64,000 bases of DNA from Yamagishiella unicocca (Eukaryota > Chlorophyta > Chlorophyceae > Chlamydomonadales > Volvocaceae), in the NCBI GenBank assembly GCA_003116995.1, contig BDSL01000084.1, positions 186,001 through 250,000 on the forward strand, written 5' to 3'. Position numbers and translations under genes: made by a program. Positions 22,630 to 34,565 of the stretch are shown piece by piece (within the stretch, counting starts at the first letter, position 1; each line of letters starts with the position of its first letter). The notes beneath the pieces are model-generated. The model worked only from the letters and a program-made list of their open reading frames with translations. It was not told where the DNA came from and made no database searches.

Positions 22630-25600
22630 TCAGTTGATGACGAGCGGCCTATTGGACCAGCCGTACTCCGCTTTGTGGTTGTCGTACATCTGCTGCAGCG
22701 CCTCGCACACGCGCGCATGCGTCTCGTCCACCACGGCTTCGTACTGCGGTTGGCCGGCGGTTGGTGTGCAGTACGCGGAACGTGAGTGGGTGGCGGCGGC
22801 CCGCGTCCAGCGACGCGACTTGCAGCCCCGCCTTGTCAGCAGCGGACTTCTCCCCTCCAACCACAACAGGTCCCCCGAGTTACGGGTTCCAAGCCCCCCC
22901 CGCGCCGCCCCGCTGACCCGGCCCGCTGACCCGCGGCTCGGCGAGGGTCGCTGCGCACCTTGGGGTCGTCCTTTGCTGTGCGGGTGACGGCGATGGGCTT
23001 CCCCACCACCATGTAGATGGGCCGCTTGCGGGGCAGCGGCAGGTACCAGCTGCCGTACAGGAAGCCCAGCGCCGCCCGCATGGAGCGGCTGAGGGAGCAC
23101 AGCGCCTGCGGCCCGAAGTCCAACACCTGGCGGAGTAGGGGGCAAGAGGGGGCAGGAGGGTACGGCGGGGGTGGAAGGGGGGCACGCGGGCAGATGCGCG
23201 TGCTGTGGGTTTCCCTGGATCCAAAGAATAGCACCACCACCACCACCACCACCGTGACAACCACCACCAGCACTACCACCAGCACTACCAAGCAAGCACG
23301 TGGGCCGTTGTGGCTGGCGGGGTGCGGGTGCCGCGCGACGGGACTTGCTTCGTCCGTGTGCGGACGCCATGCACTTCATTCCCGGTGCGCCGGGCAGCGG
23401 CGATGTGGCACTCCACCCCGCCCGCCCACCCCGGGCCCCACCCTCCCACCCCAGCCCTCCCAGGCGCACCCGTGAATTCCCGAAGTGGAACACCGGGACG
23501 ATGCCGCCGTCCACCCCCTCCTCCACCGCCACCCGCACGAAGCCCTTGCGGTCTCGGAGCATGATCTGAAGCGGGACCGGGCAACAGATGGAGGGGCCGG
23601 GCAGCAGATGGAGGGGCCGGAGGGGCCGGGCAGCAGATGGAGCGGGTCACAGCGAGCGTGAGCGCGGGGGTGTGCGTCCAGAGTGGCTCAGGCCAAACGC
23701 GTCGTCGCCTAGGGGCAGGGAGGACGATACCTGGGTTGTGCGAGCTGGTGCCTCTGGGGCCCCTCCCTCCCTCCCGCACGTCTGTTCTAAACGGTTTTTT
23801 CGGGCATCCACGGGTCTTCCTCGAACCCTCCCGCACCTGCTCCTTGTTTTCGTCCTGCATGTACATCTCCGCGATGCCCCCCACTATCACCGCCACACTG
23901 CCCCGCCGCAGCGTCGCCTTGAAGTGGCTGGTGGTGGCGGGCACGGAGCCCAGCCAGGCGATGAAGTGGCGCCAGAAGGGAACGGAGAAAACCTGACAGG
24001 GCGGGAGGGAGGGCGCAAGGGGCGGGTGCGGGTGCGGGTTGTGCAGTTGAGGCGGGACGCAGCCAGGCGGGAGCGGCGGCGGATGGCGGTGTGGCACCAG
24101 GAACGTGTGTGAGTGCGGACATGGCAGCACCCGAATGACGTTCAGGCAATGCACCGGAGGCTGGTCCCGGCCTTCCCCTGCCCGCCAGTCGTCCCCTCCC
24201 TGGAGGGCCGCTGCGTACCACGTTGGCCGCCAGCCCGTAGATGTGGAAGCCTGGAAACATGCGCTGGCACTCGGTGGCGCCCAGCAGCGGACCCATTGGG
24301 AACACGCCTGGGGCGAGGCGAGGGGGCGGGGGGGGGGAGGACGGGGAGCGCGGGATGTCAACTGACGCCGGGCGGGGCACATGGGGTACGACACACGTGG
24401 ATGGTGCCAGCAGTGCCAGCAGCAGGCCGCAGATCTCCCCGCCACCCCAGCGGCAGGTACTTGTGGCGCGAACCCGGCCTCCCATCACGACCGCCGCCAC
24501 CGTCGCTGCTGCCGCTGTCGTTGTCACGGCGCACTCACTCCCGGCTCGGTGCGGCCGCTTCCCTGCCCAGTGGTCCCCTCCCTGGAGGGCCACTGCCCTG
24601 CCCAGTGGTCCCCTCCCTGGAGGGACACTACCTGCCCCAGTGGTCCCTTTCCTGGAAGGACACTGCCTGGCCCAGTGGCCCCCTCCCTGGGGGGACACTA
24701 CCTGGCCCAGTGGCCCCCTCCCTGGACGGACACTACCTGGCCCAGTGGCCCCCTCCCTGGAGGCCACTACCTGGCCCAGTGGTCCCCTCCCTGGAGGGAC
24801 ACTACCTGGCCCAGTGGCCCCCTCCCTGGAGGGACACTACCTGGCCCAGTGGCCTCCTCCCTGGAGGGACACTACCTGGCCCAGTGGTCCCCTCCCTGGA
24901 GGGACACTACCTGGCCCAGTGGTCCCCTCCCTGGAGGCCACTACCTGGCCCAGTGGTCCCCTCCCTGGAGGGTCGCTGCCGCCCTGGGCTCACCGTGGGG
25001 GAACCTGCGCACCCGGAGCAGTCAGGTGGCGGGGGCGGAGGAGGGGCAGGTGGGGGAGGCGGCGCGGCAAGTGGAGGCGGAGGAGGGGCAGGTGGGGGCG
25101 GAGGAGGGGCAGGTGGGGGCAAAATGGGCAGGCGCGGTGGTGAGGCGGGATGGGGCGCGGTGGGGAGGCGGGGTTGCAACTCTCAATCCCACCCCATCCC
25201 TTCCTCCTGGCTTACTCGGCGAAGATGTACTTCTTGTTTGGCTCCAGAACCTCATCGAACAGGTAGCTGAAGGAAAAGTACCTGTGCGCGGACCAGGGAG
25301 GGCGCCGCGAGGGCGGGCGCGAGGGCGAGAATGCGGTGGAGCGGGAGGCTTGACTGGGCGCTGGGCGCGACGGCAGAAGGGAAGGCTGGTGGTTGTAAAT
25401 ACGGTCGTGTGGTAACTCACTCGCGCCACGTTTGGAACACCCATGATCGACAGAATGCGCCCCACAGCACCGGCTTGGGCGGCAGCAGCAATGTTGTGTA
25501 GAGGGCGATCACCAAGAAGAGCGCCCACTTGTAACCGCACAGCGCCAGGACGCAGAGCATAAGGAGGATGTGCATCCATCCGGTGTAGATGAAGAGGGTA

Positions 25601-25698
25601 ATCATAGCCACTAGTTGGCTCACAGCACCCTGTTTGAACCGCGCATGCATGCCATCGCTCCAGATCCGCGTGTTGATGGGGGCGCGGTCGATGGCCAT
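22630..25698 (-). CDS. Type-2 diacylglycerol O-acyltransferase (DGAT2/DGTT)
   Basis: Eight exons: 25698-25421 (ATG), 25281-25216, 25004-24994 (11 nt), 24307-24219, 23992-23837, 23565-23470, 23126-22959 and 22743-22630 (TGA). They total 978 nt, or 325 aa, normal for DGAT2. Residues about 27-75 are strongly hydrophobic (ER membrane segments). Residues 115-122 read EFPHGVFP, the algal/plant form of the HPHG acyltransferase signature. Residues 206-224 contain RKGFVRVAVEEG...VPVFHFG, the DGAT2 family block RxGFx(K/R)xAxxxG...VPxxxFG. The end is RKRPIYMVVGKPIAVTR, then EYGWSNRPLVIN. The enzyme makes triacylglycerol from diacylglycerol and acyl-CoA at the ER or lipid droplets. The acceptor of the last exon (22743, after ACCGCAG) is the least certain border. 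Which of the several algal DGTT paralogues this is cannot be told from here. Confidence 0.93.
24560..24972. repeat. 35-bp tandem repeat (about 12 copies) in DGAT2 intron 3
   Basis: The unit GGTCCCCTCCCTGGAGGGAC followed by ACTACCTGGCCCAGT repeats with small changes and a few shortened copies. It ends about 22 nt from the donor of the 11-nt microexon. Confidence 0.93.
24994..25004 (-). other. 11-nt microexon of DGAT2 carrying the PHG motif
   Basis: On the minus strand GTTCCCCCACG is bounded by a CAG acceptor and a GTGAGC donor. Joined to the flanking exons it gives GA|G TTC CCC CAC G|GC GTG, i.e. E-F-P-H-G-V. Without it, the upstream exon (ending YIFAE) and downstream exon (starting VFPMGPLLG) would be out of frame and lack the catalytic His-Gly. 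Confidence 0.9.
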
Positions 25699-27844
25699 GT
25701 TGAATCGATGTATCAGATGCTACTGTAGCGACTTTTGATCGTGCTTAAGCCCTGCGCGAAAAGTGTGATCGGCTTCTAATACCGGTAGACTATTACCGGG
25801 GGCGCTTTGCCAGCATTATCTTATCGTCGATTTGGTAGTCCTTACAATTGAACTGCACGAAGTAAAAATCGTTAGCCGGGGGAGGATAACGTGGCTGCGC
25901 AGGGCCCGAGACGGTCCCAGCGCCGTAATGTTCAGGGTGCGATCGTCGAAACCCGTTGGGTCGTCAGCGCGGTGACGCTGTCATTAGTCACAGCCGCAGA
26001 CCCGCAACTTATTGGGCTCTCAAGCGGCAGTTTGATGGAGGCGGAGCAGCCATGTCCCCGCCCCGGCCTGGCCATTACGCACCGGAACCGCACGCCTCTC
26101 CGGCCTCGTCACGAGGCGTAAGCGATCTAGCGTAGGTAGGCTGCGTATCGGGACCTGCGTATCCCACATTACCACGTTGCTGGAATTACAAGGCTCCGGA
26201 CGTCCCCAACGTCCCTTCTTAGCGACCCGCGTTGCACTTTCGACGGGCAGAATGAGAGACCCATGGGCCGCCTTTCCTCTTTGTACCGCGGTCCGTCGGC
26301 AAACAACGCGGTGAGGTCCGTTTCGGCTTCACCTCTGAACAAGCGAAGTTTTCCATGCGTGTGTGGCCTGAATTCGCGTGGAGCGTTGCGGTTAAATACT
26401 TGTGCGTCTTTGCGCATGTTTGCCGCGTCTGTTTTACTCTCGGGTGGAGAGCATAGACGGCAACTCTTCGCAAACAGAAATTATCTTCGCAACAAAAAGC
26501 AACAGCGGCTTCGTCCGAGCTCGTTAGGTGCGCGCCCCAGAACATTCCGAAAGCGCCTAGCTGCTCAGGGTAAATCGATTAAGCGTACCCTCAATCCGCC
26601 CTCTCCTCCTCCAAACCCCGCCGTATGCCCTCGATGCTCAATCCCCTTGCTGCCCCTCTCTCAATTCCACATGATAGCCGAGGTTCTCGATCAGAGCCGA
26701 GGCGGTTGAGGTGGCAGTTGGTGATGCCTCCACAGAATACAGGGTGCCTCTACAACAACATGCGCAGCAGGGTAAACCGCAAGCTGGTCTGGTGGGCCTT
26801 GCGCTTCGAAGACATCGCTGACGTCACGACGCCGTGCCGTACAATGCATGACGCGTCAAGAAAGCTATCGTTACAATGCCGGCCAAAGTGACGCGGCGTA
26901 CCCACTCGCTGTGCCCTGCTGCACAAGATCCAAGCGTGTAACAAAAAGTGTTGGGCTGCTCACTTCGAGCACACGATGTGATATATCGGCGCCAAAAGGC
27001 CCCCAAAGTCACAACTGCATGAGTTGCCAAAAAGTAATAACCTTACCAGGGGTTCACGGGCCCTGTCGTGTGGTGCCGTCCGTTTGCAGGTTCAAGCACA
27101 GCACATCATACATCGCTCCAGGGACTCCCAATAAAACACGCGGTCACACTCACCCGCTCACGTGTTCAGACACGGGCTGCAACGGCAGCCATTCCGCGCA
27201 CATGCCTTCCAGGCCCGTGTATGGCAGCAGCTTAAGGCAACTGCACACACACGCAGACACACGCACACACACACATTGCTGCAATCCTGCGCCACCACTA
27301 CTGCAATATTGAGGTGGTAGGGCCCCCACACTGGCCGCACCGCCCCGCACGCAAGAACTCGAGGTCTAGCAGCCGCTGCGGAGCTCTCCCTAGACGTCCA
27401 CTGCATCGCTTTCAAGCCTACAGTACGTACCATGCACAGCGCACCCCCGGCTCCCAGTCCGCCCAATTCCCCCAGCGGCGCCCCGATCGTTATTTTTACG
27501 CGTACACAGGTTTCCCGCGCACCCCCCAGCGGCCCCCTGCGGTTCATGCAACACATGCACCACACGCACGCTACGACAGAAAACACGCCCACGTATGCGA
27601 CATGCGACACCGCGCGACACCTCCTACAGCAGGCCTCGTGCAATCTAACCGAATCTATGTCTTCAGTTCGAGGTGGTTAACGTTCGAGGTCAGCAGGTAC
27701 ACCGCCGACGCGGTCTATGTCTCAGTACCGTAAGCATAATCGTTATCATCACCATTGTCATCACAAGCACCATAACAATCGCGGTACCGCCTCCAGGCTA
27801 AACACGGTGGTCCGTCGCCCCGCCATCTAGCGCCCCTCGTCCAT
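25699..27844. other. Intergenic: DGAT2 promoter and 3' UTR of the upstream gene
   Basis: No recognisable protein or RNA gene was seen. A minus-strand TGTAA (TTACA at 26871-26875) lies about 970 nt past the stop at 27845 and may end that transcript; a (CA)n-rich stretch is at 27241-27275. The part next to 25698 must hold the DGAT2 promoter, but I see no clear core element. Confidence 0.35.
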
Positions 27845-29541
27845 CTAATCATCAACGAACTCCTCGCTCGACTCGATTGGAGGCACCGGCAGCTGCCACT
27901 CGCCTGTTGCCGCCCGCAGCGGCTCCAGCGCCAGCCGTACTGCCGTACGCCATTTCCCAACACACGAGGTAGGGATCGCCGTGGCTCCCCACATGTTCAT
28001 CATGATAGTCTCCAGCAGCGGCAACACGTTCTTCGGCGCCCTGTTCAGACGCGCCTTCACAAGGTGCTCGAACTTCTCCTCAAAGCTGCCGCCAGCGGAG
28101 TTGTATGCGTTGAGCATGTCCAGCAGGCGCTCCTTCTGTGTCCTGGTCGCTGAGGGCTTGTAGCGCAGGATGAACAGCAGCAGCAGGCGCTCAAAGGCCG
28201 CCTTGGCCGCCTCCACCGCCGAGTAGCCGGTGGGCTCCTCCACCACCCGGACACGAGCGCCGCCGTCCGATGACGACAGCTGCCCTTGCGACCACTGCTC
28301 ACCGGGCAGCACCTGGAGAAGCTGGGCGAAGGAGGGGCTCTGCATGTGCGGGGCAGGGCGGGGAAAGGAGGCGGGGGGGGGGGGTTATGGCTCGAAAGGA
28401 GGCTGCGTTATCGGGGCCAGGCGAGGGGGACGGCAGGGCAGGGGGACGGCGCGAGTGCTGCGGCCAACGAAAGCAGCCCCACTGGCTGCTGCGCTCCTTT
28501 ACGTGCTTATGATTGTTGGAGGTGCACGCAGCACACGGCATGGGGGGGTTTGTCTACGCTGCGGCTACCAGGAGGCACGAGCTGTAGAGTGCACACAGCA
28601 CTGACCTGGCAGCAGTCCTTGAGTTCCAGGTGCAAGGCAAGGAAGTCCTCGTCGGCATCCCGTCCAGAAAAGAACTTTTCTAGCTGGCCCTTGCAACTCC
28701 AGCTCTGAAAGACTGGCGCAGCGCGCTCCAGGATGGGCTGGAGCTCCTCGACGAGTACAGCCCTCACGACGCGTTTCTGGACACCGCTGCGCTGGGCGCG
28801 TGCCAGCACGTCTGTGATGAGCCGTACCTGTGTCAAAAGGCGCTTGCAGTTGTGTGACGCGGCGCCCGCATCTAGCGCATGCTGGCATAGTAGCTGTATT
28901 ACTTGCACGGCAGCCTGGCCACTGGAACGGCATACGAGCACTTCTGCTATATCCTTAAGTGCGAAATGCTCCAAGGCGATCAGACCGGCATCGTCAAAGG
29001 TGTACTCTGCAAGCGATTCTGCGGATTCTTCGGGCGCGAGCTCGGTCGGCACCACAGCGTCCGTGTCGGGGGTCGTATCTGCCTGAGGTGCAGAGCTGTC
29101 CGCGGCTTCGTCGCCAGCAGGTGCATCGGTCGGCTCCTGAGCCGCGGGCACGGGCTCGGCAGGCACGGCTGCCGACTGGTCAACAGCGTCTACGTCCTCG
29201 ACCTTGGGCGCGACCTCGTCCTCTGTACTTGTATATTGCTTTGGTTGAAGGTCGTCGTCGGCCGCGGCCTCGCCCGCGTCAGGCTTCGATGTGCCATTCG
29301 CGCGTGTTTCTTGGGCCGCGGCCTCGGGCACAACCACAACCACTGGCTCAAATGGTTCGACAGGAGTTGCTTTTGGTTCATAAGTGTCCGCGGCAGCTGT
29401 CGGGTGAGCCGCGGACTTGGGGTCGTCAGGCTGGACCTTGGGTTCGCCACAGCAGAGAGGTGTTGAGCACCATTGGGGTACAGTGCATGTGATTTGCGTT
29501 GTGCAGCCGATGGGCGCGACTTTGTTGCAAGAATTTCCCAT
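27845..29541 (-). CDS. Unrecognised acylation-signal protein with a helical C-terminal half
   Basis: Two exons: 29541-28606 (ATG) and 28339-27845 (TAG), 1,431 nt, 476 aa, GT-AG intron in phase 0. The start MGNSC has Gly2 for N-myristoylation and Cys5 for possible palmitoylation, as in plant calcium-dependent protein kinases (MGNTC/MGNSC), so membrane attachment is likely. Residues about 20-180 are acidic, rich in Ala, Pro, Glu, Asp and Val, and probably disordered. From about residue 190 the chain is predicted helical: LIALEHFALKDIAEVLVC, LLTQVRLITDVLARAQRSG, RAVLVEELQPILERAAPVF, QLEKFFSGRDADEDFLALH. The last part resembles the spacing of HeLo/MLKL-type four-helix bundle domains, but this is a visual impression only. 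Exon 2 (AAFERLLLLFILRYKP, ERLLDMLNAYNSAGGSFEEK) is also helical. Function unknown. Confidence 0.75.
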
Positions 29542-32500
29542 CTTGTGACTTCTATTCTACCGGTATGGCTCAGACCATCCACAACAAGTATTAGAAATTG
29601 TGCAAAGCGTTTCGTAAGAATTCTTGTCTATGCATGGGGTTTAATTCGAAGTCCCCAAATGACCAACGGTACTGCCGAATGTACTGAAAGTTAATCCAAG
29701 AACCAGGGGATGCGACAATTAAGTATCGTCGGATATGAGATAGTCGTACCTGTATACAAATGGCATGCATTACTGACTGAACGGGGCAAATCCAGACCGG
29801 AATCTTGGACATTCACCGTGGACGTCCAACAACAAGTAAGAGGTGTCGAGTAAAATTTTAAGGACAGTCTTTCTTAGAAGGATGTAAGTATCAGGATAAC
29901 CGGATCCGATGCATATTTAGCACGCACCTGTGGGTGGGTGGGAAAGCAGCCATCATCTTGTGAGTGGCGGGCGCAGCGCCGCAGCCCTCTTCATTTTTCC
30001 GCGCACAACAAGATGTGACAAAAATACGCAACAAAGGTGTATGGTTGTATTTGAAAGCGGAGAAAGGAAGCAGATTGCTAGCTGACGATAACCATCAATG
30101 CGATACTGACCGTTACTTTACGGTTGCAAGGGTCGGTGCGGCGGTAGGGGTCAGCTTTCGGTGTCTCAAACTTGTGACATACTAGAATGTGTTATATGTA
30201 CGCAAAGGGGTTTGTACGAATCACACAACTTGCGCGCTTGACCGCGCAGGTTCCCGCCCGGTTGCACAGTGACTGCGTAAGCTGTGGATGGAAGCGATGA
30301 CGCATCGACCTTGGCTTACATCGTTGGCCGAAACATACCCCCGCTCACAAGCTTGCACCAAGATGAAATTCCTTCATGACACCAGCCCGCAACGGGTTCG
30401 CCCTCGCACCGCACCTTCCCCAGTCTTGCCCAGTCCCACCCAACCAACAGAGAGCTCCGAAACACGCGGCATTAATGCGCCGCACCTAGTACCCGCTCCT
30501 CCGGAGACCCGAAGCCCGGCACAGCCTGGCAGCCACCCGCCCGCCTTGGTCAGCCAGCAGTGGGTAGACGCCAACAGTGCAGGTGCGTGCTGTGCTTCCC
30601 GCAGGTTTGGCTGACTTTTAAGCAAACGATTACAGTCCGACGTCAGCCAGGCGTGCCGCATGAAACCAAGACACCGACAGCCTAAGCAGCAGTCGTCGTC
30701 GGCGCGCACTGCGAGGCGAACGTGCGAGCCACCGCTGCACCGCCGCCGTCGTCGCCAGCCCGCCGCTGAGGTGGTGCAGCGATGTCAGCAGCCAGTACGA
30801 CAGCACACCCCGCCAGCAGCCGAACCTTGCACCAACACGTTGCTCACAGCTCAGAAAGAGCCCAATTATGGACCTCAAAGGGAGACAATAATTGACATAA
30901 GTACCACACGTTGTAGACAGATGCAGGATTCATGGATTTATCGTGACTGCACCGCTGCGACAGAAGCCCGGAAATTTAATAGGGATCGGCTAGGTGCTGG
31001 CTGGCTACGTCCACAAAAATGTATGAGACGCCTCGCCAGTCCCTGACCGTCCGGAATATTAGTAGTAATAACAAGTACAACAACAACAACCAAGACGACA
31101 TGGGGAGCAAACCTCGTCGTTACTTGCTTGGCGGATTGGAGCCAGCAAACGTCCTTGCTCTCGCGTACATCCCCAGCTGCCGCCACGGCAATATACACAG
31201 CAACTGACCGCTTCCGTCCCAGTCAAGTGTCGAGTGTGAGGCCTCCAGCCAGCAGGTGATGCGCTCCGACCCTCATGGCACACGGGCTTTCTCACAAAAC
31301 CTCATGACGCAACCCACAAGCGAACCCACCCCATCCCTCACTGACTGACTGACTGCACCGCAGCTGCAGATAACATGCAAGGGCCAGCCAGCGTCTGAGG
31401 TGATGTTCGGATGCACGACCGGACGACCGGACGGCCGCATAGCCCGCAAGTTGCTGACCGGCCGCAAGTTGCCTAGCTACACCAAGCAAGCAGCAGGCAG
31501 CAGCAGCAGGCATGAACCCCACGCAGGCATTCGTCGCATTGCCGCTTCCCGCTTACCCTCACCGAGGTCGTGGGGTCGTTAACGGAGGTTGTACGCGAAT
31601 CCAGTTAACCAACTGACTCGAGCAGGGACACGAGCATGGGTTGAATAAAAAGTCGAGCGAGGCATGAACCCACCCCACAGTAGAAACCCTACCGTACACC
31701 AGAACATGACTAGGACTCGAGGAGCCTGAGAGCGGCGGCAAACAACACAAAGTGCATGTGCCTCAGTGCCTAGGGCCCCATCCGAACGAAGACGGCCAGG
31801 GCGATAAATGGCTAGTTCCGAACGAGCGAGGTGCACGTGGTTGGTGAATCATGAAAACTGTACAACGCGAATGTATCTAGAAGCGTGGGATATTAGCAGA
31901 GTTCGAAAACCTCCGTACGCATCTTATGGGAGAAAAATACTATTTCCAGGGAGACGCAGCAATTTCCACGGATTGGTTTCCGCGAACCACAACATGGCAT
32001 CCCGCACTAGCATGAACCTCCACTGGCTCCACTCCGTCGCAGAAGACACCTGCTTCAGAGTAGATGCTAGTCACATGCACGAGGGGCGAACTCCGCTCCG
32101 ACATGTATGCCACTGAGCCAACAGCCATCACCGATGCACATCACCAAATCCATCGCCACAAGGCAGCAGGTAGGCTACCGAAGGTGGATTGGTGGCGTCT
32201 GCGTATGATGACTGGCCCCAGCGACCGTCTGTAAGGTCAGCTAGCATCATGATTGTATGTACTTCGCTTGTGGAGGGTGTATGCGGGACCCTGTCTGCAG
32301 TCGCTTAAGACCCATCCGCCAGCAGAATATGGGTGAATGCATCATTGGTAAAAGACATGCAAATATATATGTGCTCGTCCGACGCTTGCATCAGGCACGC
32401 ATGCGAGGAACACGGGTGCCGCTGGGGAGCTCGAAGGGGGCATGCGAGCCCCGCACACGCCGACGCTCGCACGTGTGCTGCTTGGCCACGCACCAATCCA

Positions 32501-33978
32501 GCCGGTAACCCGGCACCAGCCATGGACACCGCGGCAAAAAGCAAACGGCTCTAGCTTCTTTGCGTGGGTCCTCTGTCAACGGGCCAATAAGGCGGAGTTG
32601 CACTCGTTGGCGTCGTTCGTTACGTGCATTGCCTTGCCTCGTGGCGACAGCAGCCTGCGCTGACCGCATTACTGCAGCTGCTCGAAGGCGCACCAAAGTC
32701 ATGGCGTTGCTGTGTAGCAACAACTACATAGATGACGACTACGTAGCAGCTTGAAGACGATAGGCTGCAGCGGCGGTGGCATGCTGCCGTGTGACGCCAA
32801 TGCGGGCGGTAGCGGTTGATGGCTCCAGCATCGCAGCCGCAGTTCCTGTCACAATGGTGTTGTTGGCAGGAGGTAAGGGAATTTGTTGAACAGCTTTTTC
32901 GGGCTGGGCGGTCCAAGTGCCAGGGAAGACGGAACGGCATGAGCTGCAAGTGCGTGCCCTATTTCAGCAGGATCATATTTTGGTAACACTAGGGGTGCAT
33001 TACATTCATGTAAGAGCATTGCATGTCATGGAGGCGTTCAGGCGCCGTTTGGCGCAATGCGCGGCGAAAATACTCTACCTCCTCCCTCCATCCGCCGCTT
33101 TAGCTGCAGCCGCACCGAACACAGCAGCCACGACGCCTGTAGTTTGTCATGTAACATTGATGTGGCACAGGTTCCTTAGCCCCGAACGTCGCGACTACGA
33201 GACCCGTGGGCAGTATCCCTGAAGCGAGCACACGTGCTCGCCATGTACAATGTGTGGCTTGTGTTTATAGCGACCGCTCTGCTGACACCGCACATTGTCC
33301 CAATTTATGGGCGGCCGGATGTCCTGGGTGTCCGACCCCCGACGTACGCCAGAGTTCGTTGTTCAAGGGGTGGTCACGTGCGAAGACGACGACGCCGGGA
33401 TTACGTTTTCCTTCAGTAAAGATGACCCGTTGCGCATGATTGCCGCTTTAATATTCGTGTATTTTGCTCCTAGGACATCGAGACAGGCGGCAGGCGACGA
33501 CAACAAGTAACTGTAACATCTCATTGGACCCCGATTCTTGTCCTGGATTCGCCCCGGCTTGAGGACATTGTAACACCTTATTATCATATTATTGAGATAA
33601 TCTTATTATTAGCAAGTGACGACGTAATGTTTTGCGCGTCACCGTCGACGCTTCGACAGCACCTCCGCTGCGCAGTGCATCTGCCATATATCATTTAAGG
33701 TTGCCCATGATTTCAGTCGTTCAAGATCAATAGCTGGCGTCGTTCGCAAGACGTGCCGCAAACCGGGGAGGCAAGGCAAGTTGTGAACTGATTACCCCGG
33801 TAATAATTAGTCCGCGTTTTCTAACCAGCCGTTCCTAAAATCCCCATGGACGGCGCTCGCACAAGTTTCAGAGGCATAGGCAGCAACGACAAGCGCAGCA
33901 CTTGAACCGCCCAAATGGAGCAAAACTTATCTTGCTCTCAACGACAGCACGAAAGCCTGTTCCGTCTTACCTGTTATC
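29542..33978. other. Gene-poor, lower-GC region
   Basis: Only short frames without recognisable domains or consistent splice context. The first few hundred bases must hold the promoter of the gene starting at 29541. AT-rich small hairpins occur near 33575-33610. No tRNA or rRNA was seen. It may hold decayed mobile elements, but I cannot show this. Confidence 0.3.
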
Positions 33979-33997
33979 TAAAGGGGTGAGACCCCTT
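33979..33997 (+). repeat. Left 19-bp inverted repeat flanking the satellite array
   Basis: TAAAGGGGTGAGACCCCTT. Its exact reverse complement is at 38691-38709. The element is itself a hairpin (AAGGGGT, 3-nt loop, ACCCCTT). The distance to the array start is 568 bp. Confidence 0.85.
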
Positions 33998-34565
33998 GAG
34001 ACACCATCCGAGACCCTTACCCTAACGGTCGTAAATTATTCCATTAAAAAGATAATGGTTACCAATATTATTATGCTGTGACTGAGACGCGTAGTTCCTG
34101 GAACTGGGAAACCTTGCTCATCGTTACTCCGACCCCGATTGAAGACCCATCGTCAACGGCAAGCTTATAAAGTTATAGCAACAAGAACCTGAGGCGCTTC
34201 TTTATCGTATAGAGTAGCTCGAATGTCAACACTGTGAGTCACGACAAAGCTTGCAGCACCATGACGACAGTCTCACCGCGAACATAGCCCCGAGCCCAAG
34301 CCCAAACGCACAAGCCTTAGCCTAGCCGACGGCGCGAAATTGAGAAACAATCTGAATTATTGCCTTTTCGTAGGAAGTACACTCCACCACATCTCCGTTA
34401 TTGCAATGCGCTGATGGGAAGACCTTGCCGCTTCCTTTGACGGGTTTTCGCTGAAGAATTTATCCAGGACCATGCAAACGCGCGTAATCTTGATACAGGG
34501 ACCTGCGTCGTTGGGCCGACCCATGAGGCATCTATGCTGACCCCTCCCCCGGTTCGAAAGCCGGA

